Positions 1-9,399 of a stretch of 64,000 nt of DNA are shown here, piece after piece (position 1 is the stretch's first letter; each line of letters begins with the position of its first letter). The position numbers were made by a program, and so were the translations under genes. Origin of the DNA: Paludibacter sp. (GTDB lineage Bacteria; Bacteroidota; Bacteroidia; Bacteroidales; Paludibacteraceae); the NCBI GenBank assembly GCA_028710415.1, contig JAQTUE010000002.1:248001-312000 (forward strand), given 5' to 3'. The notes below the pieces were generated by a model. The model saw nothing but the letters and a program-made list of their open reading frames with translations. It had not been told where the DNA came from and did not search any database.

Positions 1-716
1 GGTTCATTATGCATGATTTTTTCGTAAGTAAGCTTGGCTTCCTCCAGCTTGTGGGTGTCTTCGTACACGCAGGCTATCATGGTCAAAAGGTTCAGATAAA
101 CCCAGCTTTGGTTGATGTCTTTGTTTCGTTCCATCAGTTTAATTCCTTTCAGAAAATAACCCAGCGCTTCCTGTTTATCCCCGCCAAACACCGATGGGGC
201 ATAGTACAATAAATTCCCTTTGTCAATCAGTGCCTGCATGTTTTGCGGGTCTAACTTTAACGCCTTGTTGATGCAATTCCTGCTTTCAGCTCCCAGAAAG
301 ATTGCTTTGTATTTGTCTATCCCGATTTCAAACCCCAGGAACGAACCCTTAAATGAATAGGCTGTTGCATTTTTAGGTGACATTTCCAGTACCTGATGGA
401 TCAGTTTCTGCCCCTTTGGAATCAGTTTTTCAGCTTTCTTAAATTGCTTTTGACCGATCAGCCATCCGATATACCCGTAATAGTAATTGATAAGTTCCAG
501 CTTCTGGTCCACCGTATTGGCTGCATTTGACGATTCAATGGTGCGTATGACGTTCTCCCATTTCGTCATATCATGGGTAATAAAGGCAGAGTAAATGTTT
601 TTTTTGTACGAGGATTCGGAATAAGCAGATGTTGCAATGGACAACAGGACCAGGGTGGTCATGAAATAATAAAGCGTAGAATTTGATCGTTCCCGATCGT
701 GGGTGTCTGGAATCAT
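1..716 (-). CDS. TPR-like secreted protein, 3' end outside window
   Basis: An open frame runs off the left edge without a stop. From the ATG at 716 it gives about 238 codons. The N-terminus has a polar stretch (MIPDTHDRERS) and then a hydrophobic signal sequence (MTTLVLLSIATSAYS), so it is probably exported. The rest is helical and Tyr/Lys/Leu-rich, with TPR-like spacing such as ALKLDPQNMQALIDKGNLL and GYFLKGIKLMERNKD. In-frame ATGs also exist at 809 and 662; 716 or 662 places the signal peptide best. TPR proteins usually act in protein-protein contacts; no specific role can be read. Confidence is good that it is a gene and moderate on the TPR family. Confidence 0.72.
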   Translation of the reverse strand, partial: MIPDTHDRERSNSTLYYFMTTLVLLSIATSAYSESSYKKNIYSAFITHDMTKWENVIRTIESSNAANTVDQKLELINYYYGYIGWLIGQKQFKKAEKLIPKGQKLIHQVLEMSPKNATAYSFKGSFLGFEIGIDKYKAIFLGAESRNCINKALKLDPQNMQALIDKGNLLYYAPSVFGGDKQEALGYFLKGIKLMERNKDINQSWVYLNLLTMIACVYEDTHKLEEAKLTYEKIMHNE

Positions 717-809
717 ATGCGCGATTTTAAGGTATGTAAGAAAAAGGTTGTTTCCACTTCTTTCGTTGAAGTAGTTGCAGGTTAGTCTTGTGATTTCACT
801 AATATGCAT

Positions 810-1740
810 CGGTTAAAAACTCATTGCATATCTTTCGGATTACTTCCCGGCATTAAAGTATCCAAATGTACGATTCTATTTCAATCCACCAAAATGTTAT
901 AACACATTTAACATGATGAGAATTAATACTATACAGAAGAAATTTGTTTCAACCTTGATTACAATGCGATACAATACATAAACAGGTAAAATAAATCAGA
1001 AAAATATTAGTATTATTAACCTAATACATTAAATATTAGAATGCAAGAGCCATTCTTGATTTACAATAATTGGGTTTCAGGTTTATCATGTCTGTTGATT
1101 TTTGTCCATAAAATCTGCAAACCTGTATTTTGTTATTCCAACTTATTCCAGTCTCTTTTTTTCTCACATTACCATTCAACCGTTGAGTAAACATTTACAA
1201 TAATAATTCAATGTCGTTAAGTTACGGATTTTGATTGAATACTATCTTTGTGAGGCTTTGTATTTTTGTTATTTCAGAATTAAACAGCAGAAAATCATAT
1301 GTTTAAATCTTTTCTACCTACTACTTTCTACCTACTTCTCCCCTGTTCCTGTTATTCTTAAATCGTCTGGCTTTTGGTTTTTATTCGTTTTAGGTTGATA
1401 GAGGGTTCATTGAGGGTTGATTGAGGGTTGATTGAGGGTTCATTGAGGTAAACCTCATTGAACCCTCAATCAACCCTCTTTAAAGTCTCTCCCAATGCTC
1501 TCTATAGGCAAAACGAATGCAAAACGGTTGAGTGACCGGTAATGATCGGTTGCATGGATGAAGGTATCAACATGTAAGTTAATTCTCCAATTCAGTGCTT
1601 TTGGCATATGATTACATGATTTACAACCAAAATCTGAGAGTATGGGACGGTTTTTATAAAGAAACACAAACTTAAAAGAATTGTATTTACATTTATTTAA
1701 AATAATTACATTAAATATACATGGAGTTAAAAATATATCG
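810..1740. other. Long AT-rich intergenic region
   Basis: No convincing reading frame on either strand. It holds two TAnnTTTG-like boxes (1243-1250 and 1261-1268) with no clear gene behind them, and the 11-bp dyad array at 1401-1478. Otherwise nothing recognised. Confidence 0.6.
1401..1478. repeat. 11-bp unit inverted array (E1)
   Basis: Four direct 11-bp units of the type GAGGGTT(G/C)ATT (1401-1444) are followed by GAGG, a TAAA loop, CCTC and two inverted units (1457-1478). The 26-nt arms 1423-1448 and 1453-1478 pair with a single mismatch. The same design with other unit sequences occurs at 15396, 31559 and 62130. Confidence 0.85.
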
Positions 1741-1748
1741 TACTTTTG
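1741..1748 (+). promoter_or_regulatory. Bacteroidota -7 box
   Basis: TACTTTTG matches the TAnnTTTG consensus of the Bacteroidota primary sigma factor and lies 33 nt before the ATG at 1781. No TTTG -33 element is visible at the usual distance. Confidence 0.4.
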
Positions 1749-1780
1749 AGTTGTTTAATTGATACCTAATACACTACCCT

Positions 1781-2338
1781 ATGAAAAACATGATCCGGGT
1801 CTCGAAAATGTTGCAAATACTGGTATTGCTTGCATTTTTCCTGCCTTTTTTCCCCAAGGGCAGTGAACCGAAGAAAGCAGAATATGCATCAACGGTTCAA
1901 ATTGACCAGTCCGACAAAACGAAAGAGAGTAAAAGCAGTGATTATGATGAAAACAAAATAACGCTAAGTGAAAAGTTATGCAATAAATCAAAGCTGTTTA
2001 AAATCCTGCTGCGACCAAATGAAAATTACACGGGAGTAGGTTATTCTATGGATGTTTTTGAAAGTTTCTTTGGATTTGGGGCGACTATGGCTTTGGTGCT
2101 TTTTATTCTTGGTATCATTATCAAAATAAAAGATTACAATTCGATATTTCATTTCATCAATATCGTTGCCTGGATTATGCTCGCGTTAACCCAGCCTGCC
2201 TTGTTTACCAGTACAAAACTCTGGGGATACTGGGTTTGCCTGGCATTGGGACTTTTGTTAGTGGTATATGATACGGTGGTGCAGATGAAACTGAGAAGTA
2301 AACCTAAAGGAAAAGAAGGACCGGTTGAACAGGCTTAA
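1781..2338 (+). CDS. Small integral membrane protein, unknown function
   Basis: 185 residues. An N-terminal hydrophobic segment (about 10-26) is followed by a charged Lys/Ser/Asp-rich loop (about 28-75). Two or three further membrane segments lie at about 90-110, 118-137 and 143-160, and the Lys/Arg-rich C-terminus probably faces the cytoplasm. No catalytic motif or known domain is recognised. A -7 box at 1741 suggests its own promoter, and pyrH downstream has a separate one. A second in-frame ATG at 1790 is an alternative start. Probably a real but unnamed gene. Confidence 0.6.
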   Translation: MKNMIRVSKMLQILVLLAFFLPFFPKGSEPKKAEYASTVQIDQSDKTKESKSSDYDENKITLSEKLCNKSKLFKILLRPNENYTGVGYSMDVFESFFGFGATMALVLFILGIIIKIKDYNSIFHFINIVAWIMLALTQPALFTSTKLWGYWVCLALGLLLVVYDTVVQMKLRSKPKGKEGPVEQA

Positions 2339-2399
2339 ATTCGAACCTGAAAGGTACAAAAGCACCCGCTGTATTTTATATTGCAATTTTTTCTCTTCA

Positions 2400-2431
2400 T
2401 TTGCAAATACGGGACAAATCACTTACTTTTG
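2400..2431 (+). promoter_or_regulatory. pyrH promoter
   Basis: TTTG at 2400-2403 and TACTTTTG at 2424-2431 are 20 nt apart, a near-perfect Bacteroidota -33/-7 pair. Predicted transcription start is near 2437, leaving a leader of only about 10 nt before the ATG at 2447. Confidence 0.7.
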
Positions 2432-2446
2432 CTAAAAATTAAAAAT

Positions 2447-3157
2447 ATGGCAGCATTTAAACGCATTTTGTTGAAATTGAGCGGTGAATCGCTTATGGGC
2501 GAAAAGCAATATGGTATTGATGAGAACCGATTGGGTGAATATGCTTCCCAGATTGCCGAAATTGCAGGGTTGGGAGTACAGGTAGGCATTGTTATTGGAG
2601 GAGGAAATATCTTTCGTGGACTAAGCGGTACTACTAAAGGGTTTGACCGTGTACAGGGTGATCAAATGGGTATGCTGGCTACAGTGATCAACAGTCTGGC
2701 ATTAAATTCAGCCTTGCAGGTCCTGGGTGTGAAATCACGCGTGCTGACAGCCATTCGCATGGAACCGGTGGGTGAGTATTACAGCAAACAAAAGGCTGTA
2801 GCCGGACTGGAAAGAGGTGAAGTGATCATTATCTCAGCCGGAACCGGAAATCCATTCTTTACCACCGATACAGCCTCATCGCTTCGTGCCATTGAAATAG
2901 AAGCTGATGTTATGCTTAAAGGAACAAGGGTTGATGGCATTTATACCGCCGATCCTGAAAAGGATAAAACAGCTGTCAAGTTTGAAGAAATAACATACGA
3001 CGAGATTTATCACAGGAACCTCAAGGTGATGGACCTGACGGCAACCACCATGTGCAAAGAAAACAACATGCCTATTTACGTTTTCGATATGGACACTGTT
3101 GGCAACCTGAAAAAGGTCATGCTGGGTGAGAAAATAGGAACCCTGGTAAGAAACTAA
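2447..3157 (+). CDS. pyrH: UMP kinase
   Basis: Cytoplasmic kinase converting UMP to UDP with ATP, in pyrimidine nucleotide synthesis. The 236-residue length is typical of bacterial UMPK. Family motifs are the N-terminal LLKLSGES phosphate loop, the GGGNIFRG glycine-rich loop, the segment around DRVQGDQMGMLATVINSLAL, and the DPEKDKTAVKFEEITYDE region of the amino acid kinase fold. The frame is open further upstream to 2381, but the ATG at 2447 starts the family consensus and lies just after the promoter. It precedes frr, an order common in bacteria. Confidence 0.96.
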   Translation: MAAFKRILLKLSGESLMGEKQYGIDENRLGEYASQIAEIAGLGVQVGIVIGGGNIFRGLSGTTKGFDRVQGDQMGMLATVINSLALNSALQVLGVKSRVLTAIRMEPVGEYYSKQKAVAGLERGEVIIISAGTGNPFFTTDTASSLRAIEIEADVMLKGTRVDGIYTADPEKDKTAVKFEEITYDEIYHRNLKVMDLTATTMCKENNMPIYVFDMDTVGNLKKVMLGEKIGTLVRN

Positions 3158-3164
3158 TTACCAA

Positions 3165-3288
3165 TTTACTATTTACAATTTACCATTTACCACTTCTCCT
3201 AAAACCGATTACCTCAATCAACTTAATCAACTTAGTCAACCAATTAACTAGTTAACTTAATCAACCAATCAACTAATCAACCTAAAAT
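3165..3288 (+). repeat. Left arm of inverted repeat flanking frr
   Basis: Low-complexity AATCAACY/ACAATTT repeats that also contain CCTAAAACCGATTA. Positions 3226-3250 are a perfect 25-nt reverse complement of 3967-3991, and the wider arms remain similar over about 110 nt. Confidence 0.8.
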
Positions 3289-3849
3289 ATGCAGGAAGTA
3301 AAACCCTATCTTACACATGCCGAAGACAGCATGGAAGCGACAGTATTGTTCTTGGATGAGGCACTGGCACACATCCGGGCAGGAAAAGCCAATGTCCGTA
3401 TCCTGGACGGGGTAAAGGTAGAATATTATGGTGCCCATGTGCCCATTTCCAATGTGGCTACCATTACAACCCCCGATGCCAAGACCATTAGCGTGCAACC
3501 TTATGAGAGAGCACTTATTTCAGTGATCGAAAAAGCAATCCTGAACTCCGATGTAGGCATTACCCCTATGAACAATGGGGAAACCATCCGGTTGGGGATA
3601 CCACCATTGACTGAAGATCGTCGTCGTCAACTGGCTAAACAATCCAAGGCAGAATGCGAAGATGCTAAAATCAGTGTCCGCAATGCACGCAGGGATTGCA
3701 TCGAGCATTTAAAGAAAATGGTGAAAGATGGCCTGCCGGAAGATGTAGAGAAAGATGCAGAAGCCGCCGTACAAAAGATACATGACAAGTATATCCGTAA
3801 AATTGATGACTTGTATGCTTTGAAAGAAAAAGAAATTATGACTGTGTAA
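3289..3849 (+). CDS. frr: Ribosome recycling factor
   Basis: Releases 70S ribosomes from mRNA after termination together with EF-G. The 186-residue length is typical. Signatures are the N-terminal helix with [22 protein letters not shown], PLxQVA-like [13 protein letters not shown], the central NDGETIRL-type segment [18 protein letters not shown], and a C-terminal helical arm ending in [14 protein letters not shown]. It lies 131 nt after pyrH and is bracketed by long inverted repeats, which is unusual for an essential gene. Confidence 0.96.
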   Translation: MQEVKPYLTHAEDSMEATVLFLDEALAHIRAGKANVRILDGVKVEYYGAHVPISNVATITTPDAKTISVQPYERALISVIEKAILNSDVGITPMNNGETIRLGIPPLTEDRRRQLAKQSKAECEDAKISVRNARRDCIEHLKKMVKDGLPEDVEKDAEAAVQKIHDKYIRKIDDLYALKEKEIMTV

Positions 3850-3885
3850 ATTATGACAATTTACTAATTCATTTACACACATTCT

Positions 3886-3919
3886 TTCAGTCATCTCATT
3901 GTAGAATGGGATGACTGAA
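3886..3919 (+). terminator. Hairpin after frr
   Basis: TTCAGTCATCTCATT pairs with AATGGGATGACTGAA around a GTAG loop, with one G-T wobble. A weak T tract (TGTTTTA) follows. Confidence 0.5.
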
Positions 3920-3930
3920 GTGTTTTAGGG

Positions 3931-4046
3931 ATATTGATTGATTGGTTGATTAGTTAATTAGTTGATTAGTTAATTGGTTGACTAAGTTGATCAAGTTAAT
4001 CGGTTTTAGGGAAAATTGTAAATTGTAAATAGTAAAATGGTAAATT
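3931..4046 (-). repeat. Right arm of inverted repeat flanking frr
   Basis: Reverse-complement counterpart of 3165-3288. Its reverse complement also reads CCCTAAAACCGATTA followed by the same ATCAACTTAGTCAACC repeats. It extends up to the rsgA start codon. Confidence 0.8.
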
Positions 4047-4047
4047 A

Positions 4048-4971
4048 ATGAAAGGATTAGTTGTAAAAAATACAGGTAGCTGGTATCAGGTAAAAACAGA
4101 TAGCGGTGAATTGTTTGAATGCAAAATAAAAGGGCATTTCCGGTTGCAGGAGATTCGCAGCACGAATCCCATTGCGGTGGGTGACAATGTAGCGTTCGAG
4201 AAAAACGAGGACGGTACTGCCATGATTCATGCCATTGATGACCGTAGGAATTACATCATCCGTCGATCCTCTAACCTTTCCAAGCACTCCCAGATACTGG
4301 CTGCAAACCTGGATCTGGTAGCCCTGATTGTAACCGTCAATTATCCCGAAACATCAACCGTATTCATTGACCGCTTTCTGGCAACCGCCGAGGCATACCG
4401 GGTACCAGCCTGCATTGTTTTCAATAAAATAGACCGCTATTCCGAACCGGAAACGAAATACCTGGAAGGGCTGGAGAACCTGTATGTATCGCTCGATTAC
4501 CCGGTATTTAAAATTTCAGCCTTGCATTCGGATAACATACAAGGCTTGACATCATTCTTAAGTGGAAAAACAACCCTGTTCTCAGGGAATTCCGGGGTAG
4601 GCAAATCCACCCTGATCAATGCCATTGCTCCCTTGTCACTGGCCAGGACAGCCGAGATATCATCATACCACAACAAAGGCATGCATACCACCACTTTCTC
4701 TGAAATGTTTGAATTGATTTCCGGTGGTCACATTATTGATACTCCCGGGATAAAAGGCTTTGGGACCATCGATATGGAAGAGGCGGAAATAGGGCATTAT
4801 TTCAAGGAAATATTTGAAACATCTAAAAACTGTAAGTTTACAAACTGTACGCATGTCCATGAACCGGAATGTGCGGTAATACAAGCAGTTGAAAAGCATT
4901 TTATCAGTACCTCCCGTTATCAGAGTTATTTAAGTGTTATGAAAGACTGTAATGAGGGAAAATATAGATAA
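4048..4971 (+). CDS. rsgA: Ribosome small-subunit-dependent GTPase A
   Basis: Late 30S maturation GTPase with a circularly permuted G domain. An N-terminal OB fold (about 1-70) is followed by G4 (FNKIDRYS), G5 (ISALHS), then G1 ([14 protein letters not shown]), G2-type HNKGMHTTT and G3 (DTPGIKGFG). The C-terminal zinc knuckle reads [17 protein letters not shown]. The 307-residue length is normal. The ATG directly follows the right inverted-repeat arm, so its leader is made of repeat sequence. Confidence 0.95.
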   Translation: MKGLVVKNTGSWYQVKTDSGELFECKIKGHFRLQEIRSTNPIAVGDNVAFEKNEDGTAMIHAIDDRRNYIIRRSSNLSKHSQILAANLDLVALIVTVNYPETSTVFIDRFLATAEAYRVPACIVFNKIDRYSEPETKYLEGLENLYVSLDYPVFKISALHSDNIQGLTSFLSGKTTLFSGNSGVGKSTLINAIAPLSLARTAEISSYHNKGMHTTTFSEMFELISGGHIIDTPGIKGFGTIDMEEAEIGHYFKEIFETSKNCKFTNCTHVHEPECAVIQAVEKHFISTSRYQSYLSVMKDCNEGKYR

Positions 4972-5103
4972 AATGAATATTATTGCACATTTAACTATCA
5001 ATTTATTGCAAAAATAGAATGAATTACAAAAATATTAAATACATTTGCAATCTATTTTTACAAATAATACCAATCGACTATAATTAAGGAAAAATTGAAT
5101 ACT

Positions 5104-5604
5104 ATGGCACAGCATCAAATTGACAGGTTAGACAAAAAAATACTTCAGCTGATTTCCCAGGACGCGCGTATTCCATTTCTGGAAGTAGCACGCGAATGCA
5201 ATGTTTCAGGTGCAGCCATTCATCAACGTATTCAAAAACTGAGAAATACAGGAATCATTAAAGGTTCGGAATTTGTAATTGATACGTACAAGGTAGGTTT
5301 CCAGACTTGCGCCTATATCGGGATTACATTGAGCGATATCAAGATGTTTACTTCGGTAGTTGAGGAGTTGAAGAAAGTTCCTGAAGTTGTAGAATGCCAT
5401 TATGCGACCGGTAAGTATTCAATGTTTGTAAAAATATATGCCAAGGATAACCGTCATTTATTACAGATCATCCTGGAGCATTTGACCCTGATACCGGGTA
5501 TTGCCCATACGGAGACATTCCAGATATCCCTGGACGAAATCTTCCGCCGCCAGCTATCGGTATTCGAAATTGACTCAACGGTTGATGTTGTAGATGAAGA
5601 ATAG
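5104..5604 (+). CDS. Lrp/AsnC family transcriptional regulator
   Basis: 166 residues from the ATG at 5104; a TTG nine bases upstream is less likely. The N-terminal winged HTH (LDKKILQLISQDARIPFLEVARECNVSGAAIHQRI) is followed by an RAM ligand domain (about 70-150, including VVECHYATGKYSMFVKIYA). The family responds to amino acids and binds DNA as octamers. It is monocistronic, closed by a very strong bidirectional hairpin. The specific ligand cannot be read. Confidence 0.9.
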   Translation: MAQHQIDRLDKKILQLISQDARIPFLEVARECNVSGAAIHQRIQKLRNTGIIKGSEFVIDTYKVGFQTCAYIGITLSDIKMFTSVVEELKKVPEVVECHYATGKYSMFVKIYAKDNRHLLQIILEHLTLIPGIAHTETFQISLDEIFRRQLSVFEIDSTVDVVDEE

Positions 5605-5609
5605 ATCTC

Positions 5610-5666
5610 AACTTAGATATACTAAAAAACGCCTCTTATTGAGGCGTTTTTTAGTATATCTAAGTT
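5610..5666. terminator. Bidirectional terminator, 26-bp perfect stem
   Basis: Arms 5610-5635 and 5641-5666 pair perfectly around a TTATT loop. A and T tracts on the two sides of GCCTC/GAGGC make it work for both the Lrp gene (+) and the antitoxin gene (-). Confidence 0.9.
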
Positions 5667-5718
5667 CATATATCACCATTAATGTTTGGGTGATTATTTT
5701 TAGCATTATCAGAAATGG

Positions 5719-5991
5719 TTACAATATATCTGCCCATATATTTTTAAGGTCTTTTATTGTTGTAACCTTTCCGTTCTTTACATCCTCTATTCCTTGCCTG
5801 ATAGAAGCCATTACAGCCGGATCAGTGAAGTAAATATCCGTTTCTTCACTTTTTTCAATAGGAGTTAGAAGTACAGGTTTTCTGTTATTTCCCCTGTGAA
5901 TGATTATCCGTTCCTTTTCAGCCAAATCAAAATAACTTTTTTGATTTTCCCTAAATTCTGTTCTTGTTATAATCCTCATAACTTTATCCAT
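5719..5991 (-). CDS. Phd/YefM-type antitoxin without partner toxin
   Basis: 90 residues, or 86 from the second Met at 5979. MRIITRTEFRENQKSYFD and the following IIIHRGNNRKPVLLTPIE match the N-terminal DNA-binding fold of the Phd/YefM antitoxins common in Bacteroidota. The C-terminal half (ASIRQGIEDVKNGKVTTIKD) is the toxin-neutralising part. Normally a YoeB/RelE toxin gene follows within a few bases. Here only about 50 nt separate the stop from the bidirectional terminator, so the gene is solitary. It could protect against a toxin elsewhere or be a remnant. Confidence 0.8.
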   Translation of the reverse strand: MDKVMRIITRTEFRENQKSYFDLAEKERIIIHRGNNRKPVLLTPIEKSEETDIYFTDPAVMASIRQGIEDVKNGKVTTIKDLKNIWADIL

Positions 5992-6316
5992 TTAACGTAC
6001 ACGCATATGAGTGTAAAAATAACATATTAAATTGATGCTTGTTTATGGATTGTGATTATTTAAACTTATATTATATCATGTCGATTTAAGATAAGTAATT
6101 CTAAGAATTTATTGATCTGTGATCATTTATGAGCCCAATATCCGTCAGATGATAGAGACATAAAGACTAAGTATTTAAAAAATTGCTAATACTATATATC
6201 TTCTGAAGATGCACTCTTACTCCCCCTTTGGGGGTTGGGGGGTCAGGAATAAAATAGTTGCAAAAACAATCTGATTAGATATTTAACGAACATATCATTA
6301 TTTATTACTGGATACT
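5992..6316. other. Intergenic region without recognised gene
   Basis: AT-rich. It contains a C/G block around 6221-6245 (CCCCC TTT GGGGG followed by a G run), which can form a short hairpin. No reading frame supported. Confidence 0.5.
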
Positions 6317-6362
6317 AAAAAGAAAGCACCCAACGACTTGCTATCGTTGGGTGCTTTCTTTT
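6317..6362 (-). terminator. Terminator of the argS/lipoprotein operon
   Basis: AAAGAAAGCACCCAACGA pairs with TCGTTGGGTGCTTTCTTT around a 7-nt loop, a perfect 19-bp stem. It lies 30 nt past the stop codon at 6393. Confidence 0.85.
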
Positions 6363-6392
6363 AAAGTTATTTTTTAAACTTAAATACTGACA

Positions 6393-7538
6393 CTAGTACT
6401 GGTTATAAACAGAATTTATAAACGATACAGTTTGCGAGAACAGGGGTTTTGTGAATTCAATAAACAGGTCCTGGTCGGACGGAGGAGTCAGAGGTTCGCG
6501 GGTACACAGTTTTTTCTGTTCATCAGTCATTGCCCGGTCATCTCCTTTGAAGTTTGCCCACCGGGTTTCCCAGTTGTAGTTTCCGGTAAAATTCTTTTGT
6601 TGAAGTACCTTTTTGTTTTGATTATCGGTAATCCGGATACTCAATGTGCCTCCTGAGCTGATCTCGCGACGAAAGATTGTCAGCTTTGCTTTTACCGTAT
6701 TATACGAATTGTATGTTTTACCTTCCACCTGAACCTGTCCGACAATTACGCTGTCGCGGGATAGGTCCCTGGAGTCCCTGGATTCTTTTATATTCCCGAT
6801 AGCAAAATCTTCAAAATCCAAAATAATGAACTGATGCGGGTTGCGCATGTTTTCATGATATGCTTCCTCGGTTGAGTAATACCGGACAAAACGGTTTTGG
6901 GAATTCTTGTGTAATTCGGCTATCAGGTCGTTATAGAAAAAGTCAGCTGAAGAGTGTATGTTTTCATTCAGGAAAGGTTTTTGTACAATCACCCGGAGAG
7001 TGGCTGCATACCTTGCATCGGCCATTTTGGTCAGAACATCTTTATACCCGTTGACATATTGGTTTGCATTCTGAAAATACCGATACGCAGCCCTGGCCTG
7101 GTCAATAGTGCCGTAATTCAACGCTTTTATCCCTGCTTCATAGGAATTGTCAGCAGCCATTTGTTTTGCCTTGCTTAACTCAGCAACGTATTGTGTGGGT
7201 TGCGGTATCAATTCAAGGGCTTTCGGACAATTAAAAATGTCATTGGCCAACAAATTCAATCTGTCATATTGAAAAACCAACACTTCATATCTATCCGGAC
7301 CATTTGCCAGTAAAGCATTATCAATTTCCCTCAAAGCAGTCTTTTGGGCTAACGGATATGCTTTTACAAGTACATCCTGTGACTTGCTGCTTTTTGGATT
7401 GGAACGCAACCTGTCAATCGATTCCAGGCACGCTTTATAATAATCACCATGTTTGTAGGCAGTATTCCCGGTAGCACAGGAAGTAGCAATAATAACAACA
7501 ACTATAAAAAACAGAATGGATGGATAGAGTTTTTTCAT
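6393..7538 (-). CDS. Outer-membrane or periplasmic lipoprotein of unknown function
   Basis: 381 residues with a signal peptide ending in a lipobox (IIATSC; Cys21), so it is a lipoprotein. Residues about 25-190 are helical and TPR-like (YKHGDYYKACLESIDRL, GTIDQARAAYRYFQNA). The C-terminal half is beta-rich with charged turns. No enzymatic motif is seen. It lies 41 nt downstream of argS on the same strand and shares the terminator at 6317-6362. The family appears to be a Bacteroidota-type uncharacterised lipoprotein. Confidence 0.8.
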   Translation of the reverse strand: MKKLYPSILFFIVVVIIATSCATGNTAYKHGDYYKACLESIDRLRSNPKSSKSQDVLVKAYPLAQKTALREIDNALLANGPDRYEVLVFQYDRLNLLANDIFNCPKALELIPQPTQYVAELSKAKQMAADNSYEAGIKALNYGTIDQARAAYRYFQNANQYVNGYKDVLTKMADARYAATLRVIVQKPFLNENIHSSADFFYNDLIAELHKNSQNRFVRYYSTEEAYHENMRNPHQFIILDFEDFAIGNIKESRDSRDLSRDSVIVGQVQVEGKTYNSYNTVKAKLTIFRREISSGGTLSIRITDNQNKKVLQQKNFTGNYNWETRWANFKGDDRAMTDEQKKLCTREPLTPPSDQDLFIEFTKPLFSQTVSFINSVYNQY

Positions 7539-7579
7539 AACTGAATTGTAAATTGTAAATCAGTAAATTGTAAATTAAA

Positions 7580-9373
7580 TTACATTCTTTCCGGCACATC
7601 AATACCCAGCAACAACATCCCTGTTTTGATGATGGAAGCTGTTGTTTCGGATAGAACAAGCCTGAATTGTTTTAGTTTTTGATTTTCTTCTTTTAGTATG
7701 GTAAAGTCGTGATAGAACTGGTTGTATTCCTTTACCAGTTCATAAATGTAATTGGCTATCAGCGCCGGGCTAAACTCATCACCGGCTAGTTTCACAACTG
7801 TTGGGAATTCAGTGATCAATTGGATCAGGTAACTTTCTTTCTCAGAGATTGCAAGCTCTGTGTCAGTAATGGTGCTGAAATCAATGCCCTGTTCAACGGC
7901 TTTCCTCAAAACCGATTTGATACGGGCGTGGGTATATTGAATAAACGGACCGGTATTGCCATTGAAATCAATGGATTCCTTCGGATTGAAGGTCATGCTC
8001 TTACGAGGATCGACTTTCAAAATAAAGTATTTAAGAGCGCCAAGTCCAACCATGCGGACAATGCTTTCAATTTCTTCCGGGGTACAATTGTCCAGTTTCC
8101 CTAACTCCTGTGAAGTTTCCCGGGCTCCTTCTATCATTTCGTCCATCAAATCATCGGCATCAACCACTGTTCCTTCGCGGCTTTTCATTTTTCCTTCCGG
8201 AAGTTCCACCATGCCGTAGGAGAAGTGCACAAGGCTTTTGCCCCATTCAAATCCTACCTTGTCCAACAGGATGGATAGTACCTGGAAATGGTAGTTCTGT
8301 TCATTACCTACTACATACACCATTTTGTTGATGGGGTAATCATCATAACGCAGTTTGGCGGTTCCAATATCCTGGGTCATGTACACGGAGGTTCCATCGG
8401 CACGTAGTAAAAGCTTTTCATCCAATCCGTCACCGGTAAGGTCAGCCCATACGGAACCATCCTCACGACGATAGAATACACCAGAAGCCAGTCCTTCTTC
8501 AACTTTCCCTTTTCCTTCGAGGTAAGTCTCCGATTCGTAATAGATCTTATCGAAATCAACCCCAAGCTTTTTATAGGTCACATCAAATCCTGCATACACC
8601 CAGGCATTCATGGTTTCCCATAAATGGCGGACTTCAGGATCGTTGTTCTCCCAGGCAAGGAGCATTTCTTGTGCCTGAAGGATCAGGGGAGCTGACTTTT
8701 TAGCTTCTTCTTCCGTTAATCCCTTTTCCATTAATTCTTTGATCTCAGCTTTAAAGTGCTTATCAAAAATCACATAGTATTTTCCTACCAAATGATCTCC
8801 TTTCAGTCCGGAGCTTTCAGGGGTTTCACCATTGCCAAAGAGCTTCCAGGCAAGCATGGATTTGCAGATGTGGATACCGCGATCGTTCACGATATTGGTT
8901 TTTACAACCTTCCAGCCATTCGCTTTCTGTATTTCAGAAATACTATGCCCTAACAAGTTGTTGCGGACATGCCCTAAATGCAAAGGCTTGTTGGTATTCG
9001 GGGAGGAATACTCAATCATCATTAATTCAGAATCATCGGTAGCCGTTTTTATCCCAAATTCTTTATTGGTATGAATTTCAGCCAGAGTCTTGAGCCAGTA
9101 GCTTTTATTGATGCATAGGTTCAGGAAGCCTTTGATCACATTGAAAGAGGATATCAGCGGATTGTTTTTTTGCAGGTACTCCCCAATTTCCTGTCCGGTT
9201 TGTTCGGGTGATTTGCGGGCTGCCTTCACGAAAGGGAAGATGACCACAGTCAGGTCACCTTCAAATTCTTTCTTTGTCTTTTGAAGTTGTATCTGATTTG
9301 CCGGTGTTTCCAGGCTATAAAGTGATTGAATAGCGTCTGCAACTACTGTTCCAAGGATTGTTTCTAAATTCAT
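7580..9373 (-). CDS. argS: Arginyl-tRNA synthetase
   Basis: Class I synthetase charging tRNA-Arg; 597 residues, normal length. The N-terminal Add-1 domain (about 1-110) precedes the HIGH motif in NKPLHLGHVRNNLLG. The KMSKS-like loop reads KMKSREGTVVDADD, and the C-terminal DALR anticodon-binding domain includes YIYELVKEYNQFYHD and ends GIDVPERM. A TATCTTTG box lies 27 nt upstream of the ATG. The downstream lipoprotein is probably co-transcribed. Confidence 0.97.
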   Translation of the reverse strand: MNLETILGTVVADAIQSLYSLETPANQIQLQKTKKEFEGDLTVVIFPFVKAARKSPEQTGQEIGEYLQKNNPLISSFNVIKGFLNLCINKSYWLKTLAEIHTNKEFGIKTATDDSELMMIEYSSPNTNKPLHLGHVRNNLLGHSISEIQKANGWKVVKTNIVNDRGIHICKSMLAWKLFGNGETPESSGLKGDHLVGKYYVIFDKHFKAEIKELMEKGLTEEEAKKSAPLILQAQEMLLAWENNDPEVRHLWETMNAWVYAGFDVTYKKLGVDFDKIYYESETYLEGKGKVEEGLASGVFYRREDGSVWADLTGDGLDEKLLLRADGTSVYMTQDIGTAKLRYDDYPINKMVYVVGNEQNYHFQVLSILLDKVGFEWGKSLVHFSYGMVELPEGKMKSREGTVVDADDLMDEMIEGARETSQELGKLDNCTPEEIESIVRMVGLGALKYFILKVDPRKSMTFNPKESIDFNGNTGPFIQYTHARIKSVLRKAVEQGIDFSTITDTELAISEKESYLIQLITEFPTVVKLAGDEFSPALIANYIYELVKEYNQFYHDFTILKEENQKLKQFRLVLSETTASIIKTGMLLLGIDVPERM

Positions 9374-9399
9374 ATGTTTTTGTTATTTCTTTCGGAGTG

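Noticed and set aside
1470..1667. 65-codon minus-strand frame upstream of the small membrane protein
   Set aside because: Ends inside the E1 palindrome, with no domain or promoter support.
5594..5833. 79-codon plus-strand frame starting inside the Lrp gene end
   Set aside because: Runs through the bidirectional terminator and antisense to the antitoxin gene.
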